A program made the position numbers and the translations under genes. DNA of 64,000 nt from Sipunculus nudus (taxonomy: Eukaryota; Annelida; Sipuncula; Golfingiida; Sipunculidae), in the NCBI GenBank assembly GCA_026874595.1, contig CM049320.1, positions 43,782,714-43,846,713 on the forward strand. Reading direction: 5' to 3'. Positions 10,631-20,505 of the stretch are shown in pieces. Positions within the stretch are counted from its first letter, which is position 1, and each line of letters begins with the position of its first letter. The notes beneath the pieces were generated by a model, which saw only the letters and a program-made list of their open reading frames with translations, was not told the origin of the DNA and ran no database searches.

Positions 10631-11427
10631 CTGAAAGCAATGTACAAGAGGGCAATGACCCTGTTCAGAAAGCAGTCTAAGGCAACAATCTAGATCCTGC
10701 AGTAAAAATACTTACTCCTCATGCAGCAGTTATACACGTCCTAGAACTCCTTGGTTTTACCTGCTGTTTTATTTAGCAAGTTTCTCTAGGTTGTACCACC
10801 AGGACTGTTACAGTTATACACGTCCTAGAACTCCTTGGTTTTACCTGCTGTTTTATTTAGCAAGTTTCTCTAGGTTGTACCACCAGGACTGGTACAGTTA
10901 TACACGTCCTAGAACTCCTTGGTTTTACCTGCTGTTTTATTTAGCAAGTTTCTCTAGGTTGTACCACCAGGACTAGTACAGACCAATGAGAGTGTGGTAT
11001 TACATTGTGCATCCAGCTCAGATTTTAAACATGTGACACCCGCCTTCAAATAGCCATTAGAGCAGGTAATTAGATCAGCAATCATGTTGAATGTTTTACA
11101 TCTCCAGGTATTTTAACTGCAAATAGTGACTGGTGAATGATAATATTCTGCTGAAAAGGTTGAAACATCATGAGGCCAAATGCAGAGTAAAAACTGTAAT
11201 TATAAATAAAAATATGACTTTATATGCTTGTGAACCTCACGATAAAATGTCAATTTTCAAACTCTCAATGTGTGTTTTGTGTGAAAAATCAAATCTATGC
11301 CAGAGTGTCAGTTGAGTTGGGATAGCCAATACCTTTGCTGCCTATGACAGTTAGCTAATACAGAAGTTATAACAAGCACACAACAGTGAAGACACCACAC
11401 TACCACAGAAGACTGAGCTGTCCTGAC
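10631..11427 (-). other. Kelch gene intron 4 (exon 4 to exon 5)
   Basis: It contains an 84-bp tandem repeat close to the exon 5 acceptor and otherwise unremarkable AT-rich sequence. Confidence 0.8.
10727..10978. repeat. 84-bp tandem repeat x 3
   Basis: Three nearly identical units start CAGTTATACACGTCCTAGAA at 10727, 10811 and 10895, exactly 84 bp apart. Each ends 'tctaggttgtaccaccaggactggta'. The unit is a multiple of three, so it leaves a repeating open frame that should not be read as a gene. The very low divergence indicates recent amplification. Confidence 0.9.
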
Positions 11428-11615
11428 CTGAACAACCTGCCACTTCCACTCATCCAGGTCCAGCATGTGTACATCACTGAACCATTTGTTGTTTTTGGAT
11501 CCTCCGTAAAGGTAAATGCATCGTACCATGGGGTCATACACGGCTGTGTGGCCCATTCTATGCTCAGGTTTCTGTCCTGTCCCCAGTGTGTCAGGTACAG
11601 ACCATTTTCTTGTCT
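11428..11615 (-). CDS. Kelch-repeat protein, exon 4 (kelch blade 2)
   Basis: Acceptor CATTTCATTTTAG; donor GTTCAG|GTCAGG; 188 nt. The first two bases complete a Glu codon begun in exon 3. The translation runs (E)TRKWSVPDTLGTGQKPEHR, MGHTAVYDPMVRCIYLYGGS, then KNNKWFSDVHMLDLDEWKWQ and VVQ. It holds a textbook kelch blade: R-x-G-H-T-A, the IYLYGG double glycine, a Tyr/Phe-S-D-V-H-x-L-D strand, then Trp. An alternative donor nine bases earlier (CAG|GTTGTT) is weaker. Kelch propellers usually mediate protein-protein contacts; the partner cannot be told from this. Confidence 0.92.
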
Positions 11616-12161
11616 CTAAAATGAAATGAATAGAGATTTATGTAATGAGTAGATCACATGAAAGATTACAGGCATGTATTCTGGAATAAAAAATTTGAAT
11701 TTTATCTTGTCTCAAGCCATGTTGTTTAGCTGCTTATAATGGGCATGGCATTTCCAAAGATGCACCAAAAGCTGCCAAGATGCAAGATACTGAAATCTCC
11801 TCCAAAATTTCCTTTTAAAATGTCAAACAGTCTAGTCCTTTTAACATCTAAATTTTGTTGAAGGGTTCTCTGAAATCTTTAATACTTATGATATTTGCTG
11901 GGTATGTACACACTAAAATGAGGACATGTCCTGAAGCATTGACGAGTAAGAATTAACAGTATGTAAAAATTCATGTGGAGAATAATCGGGGTGAGCAGTA
12001 AATTGAGTTGACATGGTTTATATAAAGCTCAGACTTCCTCAACTGCAGTTGTAAGCAGCAATTCTAGCTAATCAAATTCTCATACATTGTGCAGAAATAA
12101 TTTGGCCAATAGACTTTGTGAGTAAATAACGGAGGCGCATATACACTCAACCAATGCTTAC

Positions 12162-12276
12162 CGATGTACTCAAGCCCTGCGCGACTACCGGAATGAAGAT
12201 CAAAGCTATCCTTTAAAGCCTCACTGATCAAAGCTAAGCCAAGGACTACAAAGATCAGTGAGGCTGATTTCATCAC
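12162..12276 (-). CDS. Possible first exon of a small secreted protein, nested in kelch intron 3
   Basis: The frame starts ATGATG and encodes MMKSASLIFVVLGLALISEA, a good signal-peptide shape: Lys at position 3, a hydrophobic core of about 13 residues, and a small-residue cleavage site near A20. LKDSFDLHSGSRAGLEYI follows, then a strong donor, ATCG|GTAAGC. It leaves 1 nt. No second exon in the right phase was found between 12161 and 11616, so the gene is incomplete or the exon is fortuitous. A perfect 12-bp inverted repeat (GCCTCACTGATC/GATCAGTGAGGC) lies inside the signal-peptide codons. The signal peptide and donor are seen; the gene is inferred. Confidence 0.33.
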
Positions 12277-12612
12277 ACTTAAAATCTGTGGTCGGCTACT
12301 CAGTTATGGTCTGTTGTAACATTTTGTTTGTACAGGTTAATTTCCCGGCCTGGGCATTCTGATTAAAGCGAGGTCAACCCCAGCCGGTGTGACGGTGTTT
12401 TCGCACCTACTGCCTACACTCGGGTGCACTAATCAGTCAGCAATATGTATCACCCCTGAAGTGGCTACTTTAATTTAGAATCAATGAACCATTTTTATTT
12501 TGGATTATTTCTCATTGTTCAGATTTCAGATAAATGGTAAAAAGTTTAGGTTCTCCATTTTTATTTTGGATGAATGATTTTTTGGATAAATGGTGTTTTC
12601 GATGTTCTACTG

Positions 12613-12907
12613 TAATTAACAAACAGAACCCACCAATGTTCTAGATACAATATAATTAACAAACAGAACCCACCACTGTTCTAGATACGAGATAATTAAC
12701 AAACAGAACCCACCACTGTTCTAGATACAAGATAATTAACAAATAGAACCCACCACTGTTCTAGATACAAGATAATACAAGATAATTAACAAATAGAACC
12801 CACCACTGTTCTAGATACAAGATAATTAACAAACAGAACCCACCACTGTTCTAGATACAAGATAATTAACAACCACAACCCACCACTGTTCTAGATAATT
12901 AACAAGC
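12613..12907. repeat. 40-bp minisatellite, about 7 copies
   Basis: The unit is ATAATTAACAAACAGAACCC followed by 'accactgttctagatacaag'. Copies differ by a few substitutions. One 10-bp partial duplication ('gataatacaagataat') lies at 12770-12786, and the last copy is truncated. Confidence 0.92.
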
Positions 12908-13010
12908 AGAACAAGATCAATGCACCAGAATATAAGCCAATAAATACATATGGGCTAAATCAGTAAACCTCAAACGTCTGTCACTTGTTATATAAAATAT
13001 AGTAATATAC

Positions 13011-13145
13011 CTATATCCAGCTGCCATATGGAATCTTTGCTGTATGTTTGTCTCTCTCCTTGGCCGCCTTGACCTCCGATCACGATAGCCTTAAACTCAT
13101 CCAGAAGACACATGCTGTGGCCCCATCTGGCACTTGGTCCTGGCC
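13011..13145 (-). CDS. Kelch-repeat protein, exon 3 (kelch blade 1)
   Basis: Acceptor GAATTAATCATTTAG; donor GATATAG|GTATAT; 135 nt, entering with 2 nt and leaving 1. With the last base of exon 2 the first codon is Gly. It encodes (G)PGPSARWGHSMCLLDEFKA, then IVIGGQGGQGERQTYSKDSI, then WQLDI. Kelch signatures: R-W-G-H-S, a hydrophobic strand ending in the double glycine (IVIGG), a polar loop, then the W-x-L-D strand. The loop GQGGQGERQTYSKDS is rich in Gly and charge. Phases agree with the exons on both sides, which is the main reason for confidence that these segments form one transcript. Confidence 0.92.
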
Positions 13146-13908
13146 CTAAATGATTAATTCACATGACCATGATTAGACATATCAAGAAATAAGCTGACCT
13201 GTGGAACAGACCTGGTCCATGTTCCCGTCTCTCATAGAAGTATAGCTACAAAAAAGGTTTGAATAACTGTGGGAAATTCAACAGGCACTATTAACAATGG
13301 ACCCATGGGTTACAGTGTTCAGCCGAAATTGACCTTGCAGTTAAAAATCTAAAATAATATCAAACAGAGATAAAGTCTGATAAGAAGAGGTAATATAGGC
13401 TATAGTTGGCTGATAAGATTAAAGAAAATGTTGCAAATAACATTTTGTGATCTGACTATGTGTTTCTGACTAGAGTTGAAACTGAAGCATGTAAGTACTT
13501 TGTGAATACTATTAACATGATCATTGGTTGGCTTTTTGATAAGCTGTTGCCAGTTCAGCAGTTCACACATTTGTCCAATTAGATCCTATATTTTTTTATT
13601 TTACCAAAATTTTTTTTTTCTATTTTATTAAATAAACAATTGCAATAAAGTTCCCATTCCACAGGAGGAAGGACTTGATGGTTGGTGGATGGGACAATGA
13701 TGGGAGTTATGCAGTTGCAATAAACTACTGTAGACTCAGATAATATTGTGGGCTTAAAATTTTGTGGTTTTTGTACAACACGCAAATTGTGGGGTATTTG
13801 AATGAATGAATGGAAACAATGAAAACTTTGGAAAATCATGGTTATTAATATCTCCATATGTGCAAGGACGATACATCAACACAAAAACCTACACTTGATG
13901 GAAGGAAA

Positions 13909-14034
13909 AATGTAATGAGACAATACACATGAAGGTTTCTAATGTAATGAGACAATACACATGAAGGTTTCTAATGTAATGAGACAATACACATGAAGGT
14001 TTCTAATGTAATGAGACAATACACATGAAGGTTT
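13909..14034. repeat. 32-bp tandem repeat x 4
   Basis: The unit ATGTAATGAGACAATACACA followed by 'tgaaggtttcta' is repeated with essentially no divergence; the last copy is cut short. Confidence 0.92.
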
Positions 14035-14385
14035 GCAACTTTTTTTAATCATGGCGGTACCAGGTAGTCACATGGGGATGGGGTGGTAACACAAGAGACA
14101 AGGTTAGTTTTGCATTCAGTGTGTCAACTATTGGGAGATTAAAAATTAGAAACTGGCTTGATGGGTGGACCAGACAGGAATTTTAACTCATCTCATATTA
14201 GAGGGGCATAATTTGGATATTAGTAATATTCTGTAACACTCACTTGCGCTTACATTTATCCACAACTATTATATTGGCAATATATGATAGTACTGACTGT
14301 TATATAAATGGCTCACTTTAACCACACTCTACAGTGGGCAATATTTGGAAGAAGTGCTCTTTACATTAGCATCCCGAGGTAATGA

Positions 14386-16386
14386 AACAATGCCTACAGG
14401 CCTAATGCGAACCTGTGCAGTGATTTATACACCAGGTATAATGCTTCAATGCTGGGCCATAACTTTTCAAGAAGGCTTACTGGTACGCCTTGTATACCAC
14501 GAAGGCATCAGAGGTGTATACATATTTCCAAATTCCGGCTGATATCCCCTTTTGAGAAATAAGTAGGGACATACACTGTTAAAAAAATTATTGTGGGTGG
14601 CACCACCAGTCTTGTATACAACTATTAAAGCTTTACAATATGTATAAATATGCCCAATTTCAAGATGATATATCAAATAACTCCGGAGAAATAAGCAGGC
14701 ACATACACTGTGCAAAAGTCATTGAAGGTGGCGACACCTATCTTGTGAACGAGAAAGCCACAAAAAAGCATAGACAGGTCAAAATATTTTGTCAATACAT
14801 CAAACTTCTCTTGAGTTTAATGCACTGGGCTGACCAGGCTAAGGTAAGAAAGGCAGTTGCCCGAAGTGAACTGTGACAAAATGCTGGCTCAAGGTACTGC
14901 ACTGAGTGAACTCTTGACCTGCATCTAGCTAGGCAGAGTGAACTTTTGACCTGTACTTGGCTGCACTGAGTGAACTTGTGACCTGTTGCATAATCTGACA
15001 CAATTGGCAGTTTGCCAAAGCTATAAATAGATCGAGACTGACCTTAGTTGCCAAATCTGATACAGTGGGCAGCCTGCCAAAGCTATAAATAGAATGCAGC
15101 TACTGAGTGAACTCTTGACCTATACCTGGCTGCACTGGGTGATCTCTTGACCTGTTGTCTAATCTGATACAGTTGCCAGTCTGCCAAAGCTATAAATAGA
15201 GCCAGGCTGACCTCTGGCATGTTGCCAAATCTGAAATAGTCGGCAGTCTGCCAAGCTATTTAACTTGTAATCTAAATGTCCAGTGGCATGATGTAACAGA
15301 TGCTGATTAACTGGTGCCAGGCTAGATGTAACTGATTCACACAGCTAACAACTATGGTAAAATGACTCTATTCAATCTCAATAATTCAGCCAAAAATCAT
15401 TCATGTGGAACCATTAAAGACAATTATTATAAGAATTATTCTTGTAAAATATTAAACAGATTGGCTTCAGTGGTGTCAGTCATAAAACATTATGCAGGTT
15501 TATAACTCATATACGAAGATACAGCAAACTGGCTGAGTTCAGCTTGCTGTAACTTAGCCAAAAAGCACTGAAAATAAAACCATTTGAACAAACTTGAATT
15601 ATCAACATCAGAGGATAATTAATGTGTGAGATTTAATAATTTGGCCCAGTGGTTTCTGAGAAGATTTTTTGTTTTAGCCACTGAGCTAAAATGGACAGTT
15701 ATGGCTTATGACTAAATTCAGCTTCCCATAACTCAGCCAAAAGTCAATAAACAGAGACCATTTGAACAAATTTCAGAAAGCACTACCCTAGGATTGTTTT
15801 TGTGCCATATTAAAAAATTTGGCCATATGGTTTCAGAGAAAAAATTCTTTGTACCCTCAGTATGATACAGGCACTGATCCCCCCGTACAAAAAGGCCGAT
15901 TCAGGTGGCGCCACCAATACTTCAATTTCAGATATGACTCATGTGGCCAACACTAGCATAAAACTTGGTGATAATAGCTCCAGGAGTTTCTGAGATCAAA
16001 ATTAATATTATTTAAGTATGCTTTTTTGGACAGATGACAAAGTTCAAATTCCTGTAACTCAGCCAAAAATCACTGAACGGGAACCATTCGAACAAACTTG
16101 AGAGAGCTTGTTTCTGGGATTATTTTTCTAAAATATTGGACAATTTGGCTTGATGGTTTTGGAGAAAAAGATTTTTAAAGGTTTTTAAGCTTTTTCCCTA
16201 TAAAATCTCAGCCAAAAAATAAACAAAATCGGATAGAGTTTTTTAGATGACTGATTTTTTGGATTAAGTTTGGTGATGCTAGCTCTTGCCATTTTCAAGA
16301 TAGTATGGGTTATCGCACAGACAAGGCACGACGCAATGATGGACGACACAACACCATCGCATAAGTTCACAGGTTGGCTAAAAATG
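14386..16386 (+). mobile_element. Family 4 element b, complete
   Basis: The head is 'aacaatgcctacaggcctaat' followed by GCGAACCTGTG. The tail is 'accatcgcataagttcacagg' followed by TTGGCTAAAAATG. The eleven head bases are inverted in the tail (CACAGGTTCGC in the best copy, one change here). The interior has repeated 'gtgaactcttgacct' and 'ctgccaaagctataaatag' units at 14880-15260, then blocks with 'aactcagccaaaaatcactgaac' and 'ggtggcgccaccaatac'. It lies in kelch intron 2 in antisense orientation to the gene. No protein of its own was found. Confidence 0.7.
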
Positions 16387-17747
16387 AGTTTACATGGCAC
16401 TTGTTTTTTAAGCCAATAGAGAGCCTAAGTTTAATTTAATCTCTATGGAAAGAAGATAGAAAAGACCGGTTCCAAAAACAGCCGTGCCTCGGTAACTGTG
16501 GTCACAAACATGGGAACCTATCCTGTTCTTGTCATGTAAAAACTACCGCTTTGCGCGATAAAAATGTGGTATTGTTCATGAATATTTCACCTGAAATGTT
16601 GAAGAGGATATTTCGGGATATGTTTTCAGTTGAAAAAATTTTGATATTGTTTTATTGTAAACATTTTGGAGGGCCATGTTTGTGCGATAATTGGGGAAAT
16701 AATGGAATTGACAACAGAATATTTTTAATAAAGTATTTTTTTTAAAGTAATTTACAGGAAAAGAAATTCAGTACCTTTATTATATGCATCAATGGCAATC
16801 ATAATATTGTATTAAACAATGTTTGTAACTTTAATCAAAATTCAGGCAGTGATTAAAACTACATATATAGATGAAGTCAGCCACCAGCTGATGTCAAGAA
16901 ATTTTCTGACCATGTCATTCTTTTATCGTTGGAATTGTGAATATGTGGATTACCTTGATCCATATAAACCACGAAAATAAATTATAAATTGCATATTTAT
17001 ATATCCATAAATGATAATCTGTCTCAATTATATTCAAATTATGCATACTGATGGGCTTAATTATATTTTAATTTGTTAAAATTATTTAAAAGGAAACTAG
17101 GTCTGGTCAGACAATGGTCCTCAGAGGACCCTGCATTTCTGGTAGTGCTGGACTAGTTTATATATGGGTAAAAAGTTTAGTTTATAGTTTAAAAATATGA
17201 CAAACCAAAACAGGTTTTTATCAATATGCATGAAGGAAAAAAAATTGTACTGGTTCAAATAAAATTAAAGAAGTGTTTGAAATAATGAATGCAATACAAA
17301 ATCACCTTCTGTACTCTGGCGCCCACATGAATACTATTATTACCATGTGAATACTACTATTATTATCATGTTAATACTATCATATTCATGTGAGCATGGA
17401 TATTATACCAGCCATGGACCGTGTCCTTCCCATTGCCTGCACTCAACTGACAAAATGGATGACTGTTCTGCTCTGAGCACAGACTCAGATCAGATCACAA
17501 TAGCTTTGCCTTTTCAAAAATTTAAAAGACAAATCTGTTTGGACAATGTATATATGCTCTTTAAAATGTGGAATTTCAAATGGTAAAATGTTATGCACCC
17601 ATAGCACTCAGAAGGCAAAATGGAAGGCCTGACTGAAGTTTACTATTTCAGTCTTTTGATATCACTTGTCTGAGGACGTGATGCCTGAACAAAAGTAGGG
17701 TGAAACAAATAACATGAGGTAATAATTTGTATAACCATACTTGTTAC

Positions 17748-18045
17748 CTGTTCCTAAAGCTTTGACAGAAGACATGGTTGCTGTTACACTTGTGGCTGGA
17801 GTGTTTTCTTTTGCCGTAACTGGAGCTGTTACTTCAATTTTCTCTTTGGCTTCTTCTTTGGCTGTTTCCTCCTTCAGTACACTTGGAGATGACGTGTTCA
17901 GCATGTCTTTAAGGGTGCGTGCTCTTGTAGGGGGTTTTCGCTTGCGGCCACTGTTTCCGTCTGGTGTTCGCTCTGTGCCCATGCGGGCCCTCTTGGTGCC
18001 TCTTTTTGATGCCTTGACATCAGTTGTGGGTGTGGTCATCCCAGG
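17748..18045 (-). CDS. Kelch-repeat protein, exon 2 (basic linker)
   Basis: Acceptor GTTGTATTTAG; donor GGAACAG|GTAACA; 298 nt, phase 0 in and 1 nt out. It encodes PGMTTPTTDVKASKRGTKRA, RMGTERTPDGNSGRKRKPPT, RARTLKDMLNTSSPSVLKEE, then an acidic/basic TAKEEAKEKIEV stretch and a Thr/Ser/Val-rich tail ending KALGTG. No globular domain is evident. The clusters KRGTKRAR and GRKRKPP could be nuclear localisation signals, and Ser/Thr-Pro sites are frequent. It is therefore a probable disordered tail preceding the propeller, possibly directing the protein to the nucleus or to nucleic acid; this is inferred from composition only. Confidence 0.85.
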
Positions 18046-18543
18046 CTAAATACAACAAATACATTTCACAGACAATCAAGCTGTCTTTACATTGTGACCC
18101 AGTTAAAGGTCCCCAAAAGATTTCCTAAGGAACTTGAATAGTTGTTTCTAGACTAAATGGTCATCATGCATGCCCCTATTAACAGGGTAACCTGACAAAC
18201 TGACAGCTGGATGATGGACAAAGGACCATCACTGACTGATAGTCATCTGAGCTAAATATACCAGGCTAAAAGGTACCTGGGCAGTATCTACAGGCATCAA
18301 CAGGTATGTGATTTTACACAGATAAACTACTTAATACAAGAAACCTGACCAGCATCATTTTAAGGTAAGTGTGGCATATCTACCAATTGCTAGTACCATT
18401 GTACCAACAACTGCACAAGGTCATTCTCATCTGCTTGGACAATAAAACAAGAAGCAAGGATCCTTTTTCACAATATAAAAAGAAGAAATAAACAACCAAT
18501 AACACAACGGCTCAGAGAAGTAACAACACACCCAGTAATTTAC
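18046..18543 (-). other. Kelch gene intron 1
   Basis: This short intron contains a worn family 1 tail at about 18190-18256 ('ggacaaaggaccatcactgactgatagtcatctgagctaaata'). Confidence 0.75.
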
Positions 18544-18597
18544 CTCAGATGGCGTCCCTTTGGTTGCATCCTTTGTAGGTGTTTGTAGCGTCTTCAT
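18544..18597 (-). CDS. Kelch-repeat protein, first recognised exon with ATG; gene-level note
   Basis: It encodes MKTLQTPTKDATKGTPSE and ends at donor TCTGAG|GTAAAT in phase 0, matching exon 2. The five exons 18544, 17748, 13011, 11428 and 10434 give about 290 residues: a basic disordered N-terminus, then three kelch blades. A propeller normally needs five to seven, so the C-terminal part lies beyond 10434. The start is not certain. An acceptor-like TTTATCGGCAG stands 15 bases upstream of the ATG, and the frame stays open through it (GVVI before M), so this may be a second exon with coding or untranslated sequence further right. The boundary is copied about 20 times in the adjacent minisatellite. 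The specific kelch subfamily is not recognised. Confidence 0.78.
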
Positions 18598-18740
18598 AAT
18601 TACCACCCCCTGCCGATAAAAATTAACTCAAGGAACTTAACAAGAATGCCTTTAATAAGTTTAATGAAGAACCAATGATGTCATTTTATTAAAACATGAG
18701 AACCATGTAGCGTCTTCATAATTACCACCACCTGACCATA
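18591..18740. repeat. First units of the 122-bp minisatellite, overlapping the kelch start exon
   Basis: From the kelch ATG region ('gtagcgtcttcataattacc') one 122-bp unit runs to 18711, where the same text recurs, then breaks at 'cctgaccata' where family 1 element D is inserted. These two copies keep CAT (ATG on the minus strand) where nearly all units right of element D read CAC. Confidence 0.85.
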
Positions 18741-20505
18741 AACAAGGGACCTATGGGTCACAGCACTCAGCTGAAGTTTTTGCAAAGGCAAAATATGCAA
18801 AATATTCTATTGTAATGAGAAGCTAAGAGGAAAGGGGCCCTCCTACTTGGTAAGAGTAAAGTTCTAAATATATGATTGCAAAACTAATACTCTGACAAGA
18901 CTGTCGTGAAGTAAAACAGTAAAAGTTTTGAGATACTGTGATGCATATGACAAATTTACAGATGGACAGGCAAGTGGACAGAATGGACTGATACCTTTAT
19001 TTCAGTTCACTCTCAAGAGAATAATGCATTTAAGTTTATATTAAAGCCTATTTTTTTTAGCATATCCACATTTTTCATTAATAGTTTTTATCAGATTCAT
19101 TTTTTTATTTACATGTAAAAAATATCTGAAAATATAAGTTAAAATATCAGAGTTCTAGGTTGCAATCATTATTTATCCAGAGTGTAGCTCATATAGAGTC
19201 ATATTATGCATACACATATATTTCATTATTTTTTAATCACAAATGTTGAAACTGAATTTAAAAGAAAATAATGTCACAACATGGCATCTTCAAGATTATT
19301 CCTTGAATCACTATTAAAAAATTTTGTATATTGGGTTTCTTAAGAACATGCTTAATTTTATTCGCCGAAAAAAAAATTAGTAAATTTGATAAAATAAAAA
19401 CCTCTTTTCAAATAGAGTATACACACTGTTGGTTGAATGAGGGACAAACAATATCATTATGCTAATAACTATCTCAGCTATAATTTATTATTGGAATTAA
19501 TAGTCAATTTCGCATCTGGTGAAGTTTTTACTCTTCTGAAGTAAGGAATTCCTGATGAACATCCACACTTGCATAGCAATACACCACATTGTGGACACAA
19601 TTAAATGTGCACTTTAAACATTGTAACCCTGGTGGTACAATACAAAATCTTAAATGTAGCATAGCCTAGAATAAGAATGAATCAAGTACAGAAAATTTTA
19701 ACATTCATCTAGTTTATGAACCATCGGGTGGGGGGGGGGGGATGCAGGGCAGAGGGGAAGCCTGCTTGTAGTAGCCAAGCTGAACCAAGGCAAGCTACCT
19801 GGAGTGGGTGTATAAAAACTTGAATAAAAGCTACTCTTTTCAATCAATTCCTTTGGAATTTTTAGTTTTTAAAAGATTAAATCCCTTATGTATACCTGCT
19901 GTGAAAATTAAATCAACAGTGCTTACAGAGAATAAACGTGCCATTGCCAAAGTTGGAAAAAAATTAAAGGTATTGATTTTTTATTTATGCTAATAACTTT
20001 AAAAAAATTACAAAATTCAGATCTTATTTCGGGTAAACAATTTAATCTTGATTAAATAAAGTTATATCCCTGAAAAAAAGTCTCCAGCTTCAGCAATTTT
20101 CATGTTAAGGGAATTAATATATTTCCTGATTTTTTAAAAATCTCATTTTGTTTTGGGCAATAACTTCAAAACAAAACAATAATTTTTGGTATGTTTATAG
20201 AAAATGTATGGAAGAATATGCATACTAAATATGATCAAAAACAGATCAGTGGTATTGATATTAGGCAGCCTTGAAGTGTAACAATGGCTTTTTTATGGAA
20301 AACGGAGGTTTTTCCTTAATATCTCATAGGAACAAAGGCGTAGTCACCCCATTTTCATTATGGTAGGAGATTTTTGGGACATCTAACAGTATGTAAAATT
20401 TTGGATTCGTAGGTCCAAAAGTTTCAAAACGTGCCCTGTTAACGGACCGAAGGACAAAGGACCACGACTATAGCTGAGATGACATATAGTCAGCTGAGCT
20501 AAAAA
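18741..20505 (+). mobile_element. Family 1 element D, inserted in the 122-bp minisatellite
   Basis: The head is AACAAGGGACCTATGGGTCA followed by CAGCACTCAGCTGAAG. The tail is TAGCTGAGATGACATATAGT followed by CAGCTGAGCTAAAA. Both flanks are minisatellite: left 'caccacctgaccata', right 'ataactcaaggaacta'. The uninterrupted unit reads 'cctgccgataaaatataactcaagg', so the insertion site lies in the A/T run. Its first 930 bp are near-identical in order to 61013-61995 ('aagctaagaggaaaggggccctcct', 'actctgacaagactgtc'). No coding capacity was seen. Confidence 0.8.

Larger units (their letters stand above)
11616..13010 (-). other. Kelch gene intron 3 (exon 3 to exon 4)
   Basis: It holds a 40-bp minisatellite (12613-12907), a possible nested signal-peptide exon (12162-12276) and a CpG-richer stretch near 12340-12440. 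On the plus strand there is a TATA-like sequence (TTTATATAAAG at about 12018), but no gene starts after it that I can see. Confidence 0.75.
13146..17747 (-). other. Kelch gene intron 2 (exon 2 to exon 3)
   Basis: This 4.6-kb intron contains a worn family 1 head (13288-13330, 'aacaatggacccatgggttacagtg'), a 32-bp tandem repeat and a family 4 element (14386-16386). The rest, 16390-17740, is AT-rich with no definable feature. Confidence 0.75.

Noticed and set aside
10791..10976. Repeating frame RLYHQD...YSYTRPRTPWFYLLF
   Set aside because: Product of an 84-bp tandem repeat in an intron; no start or splice context.
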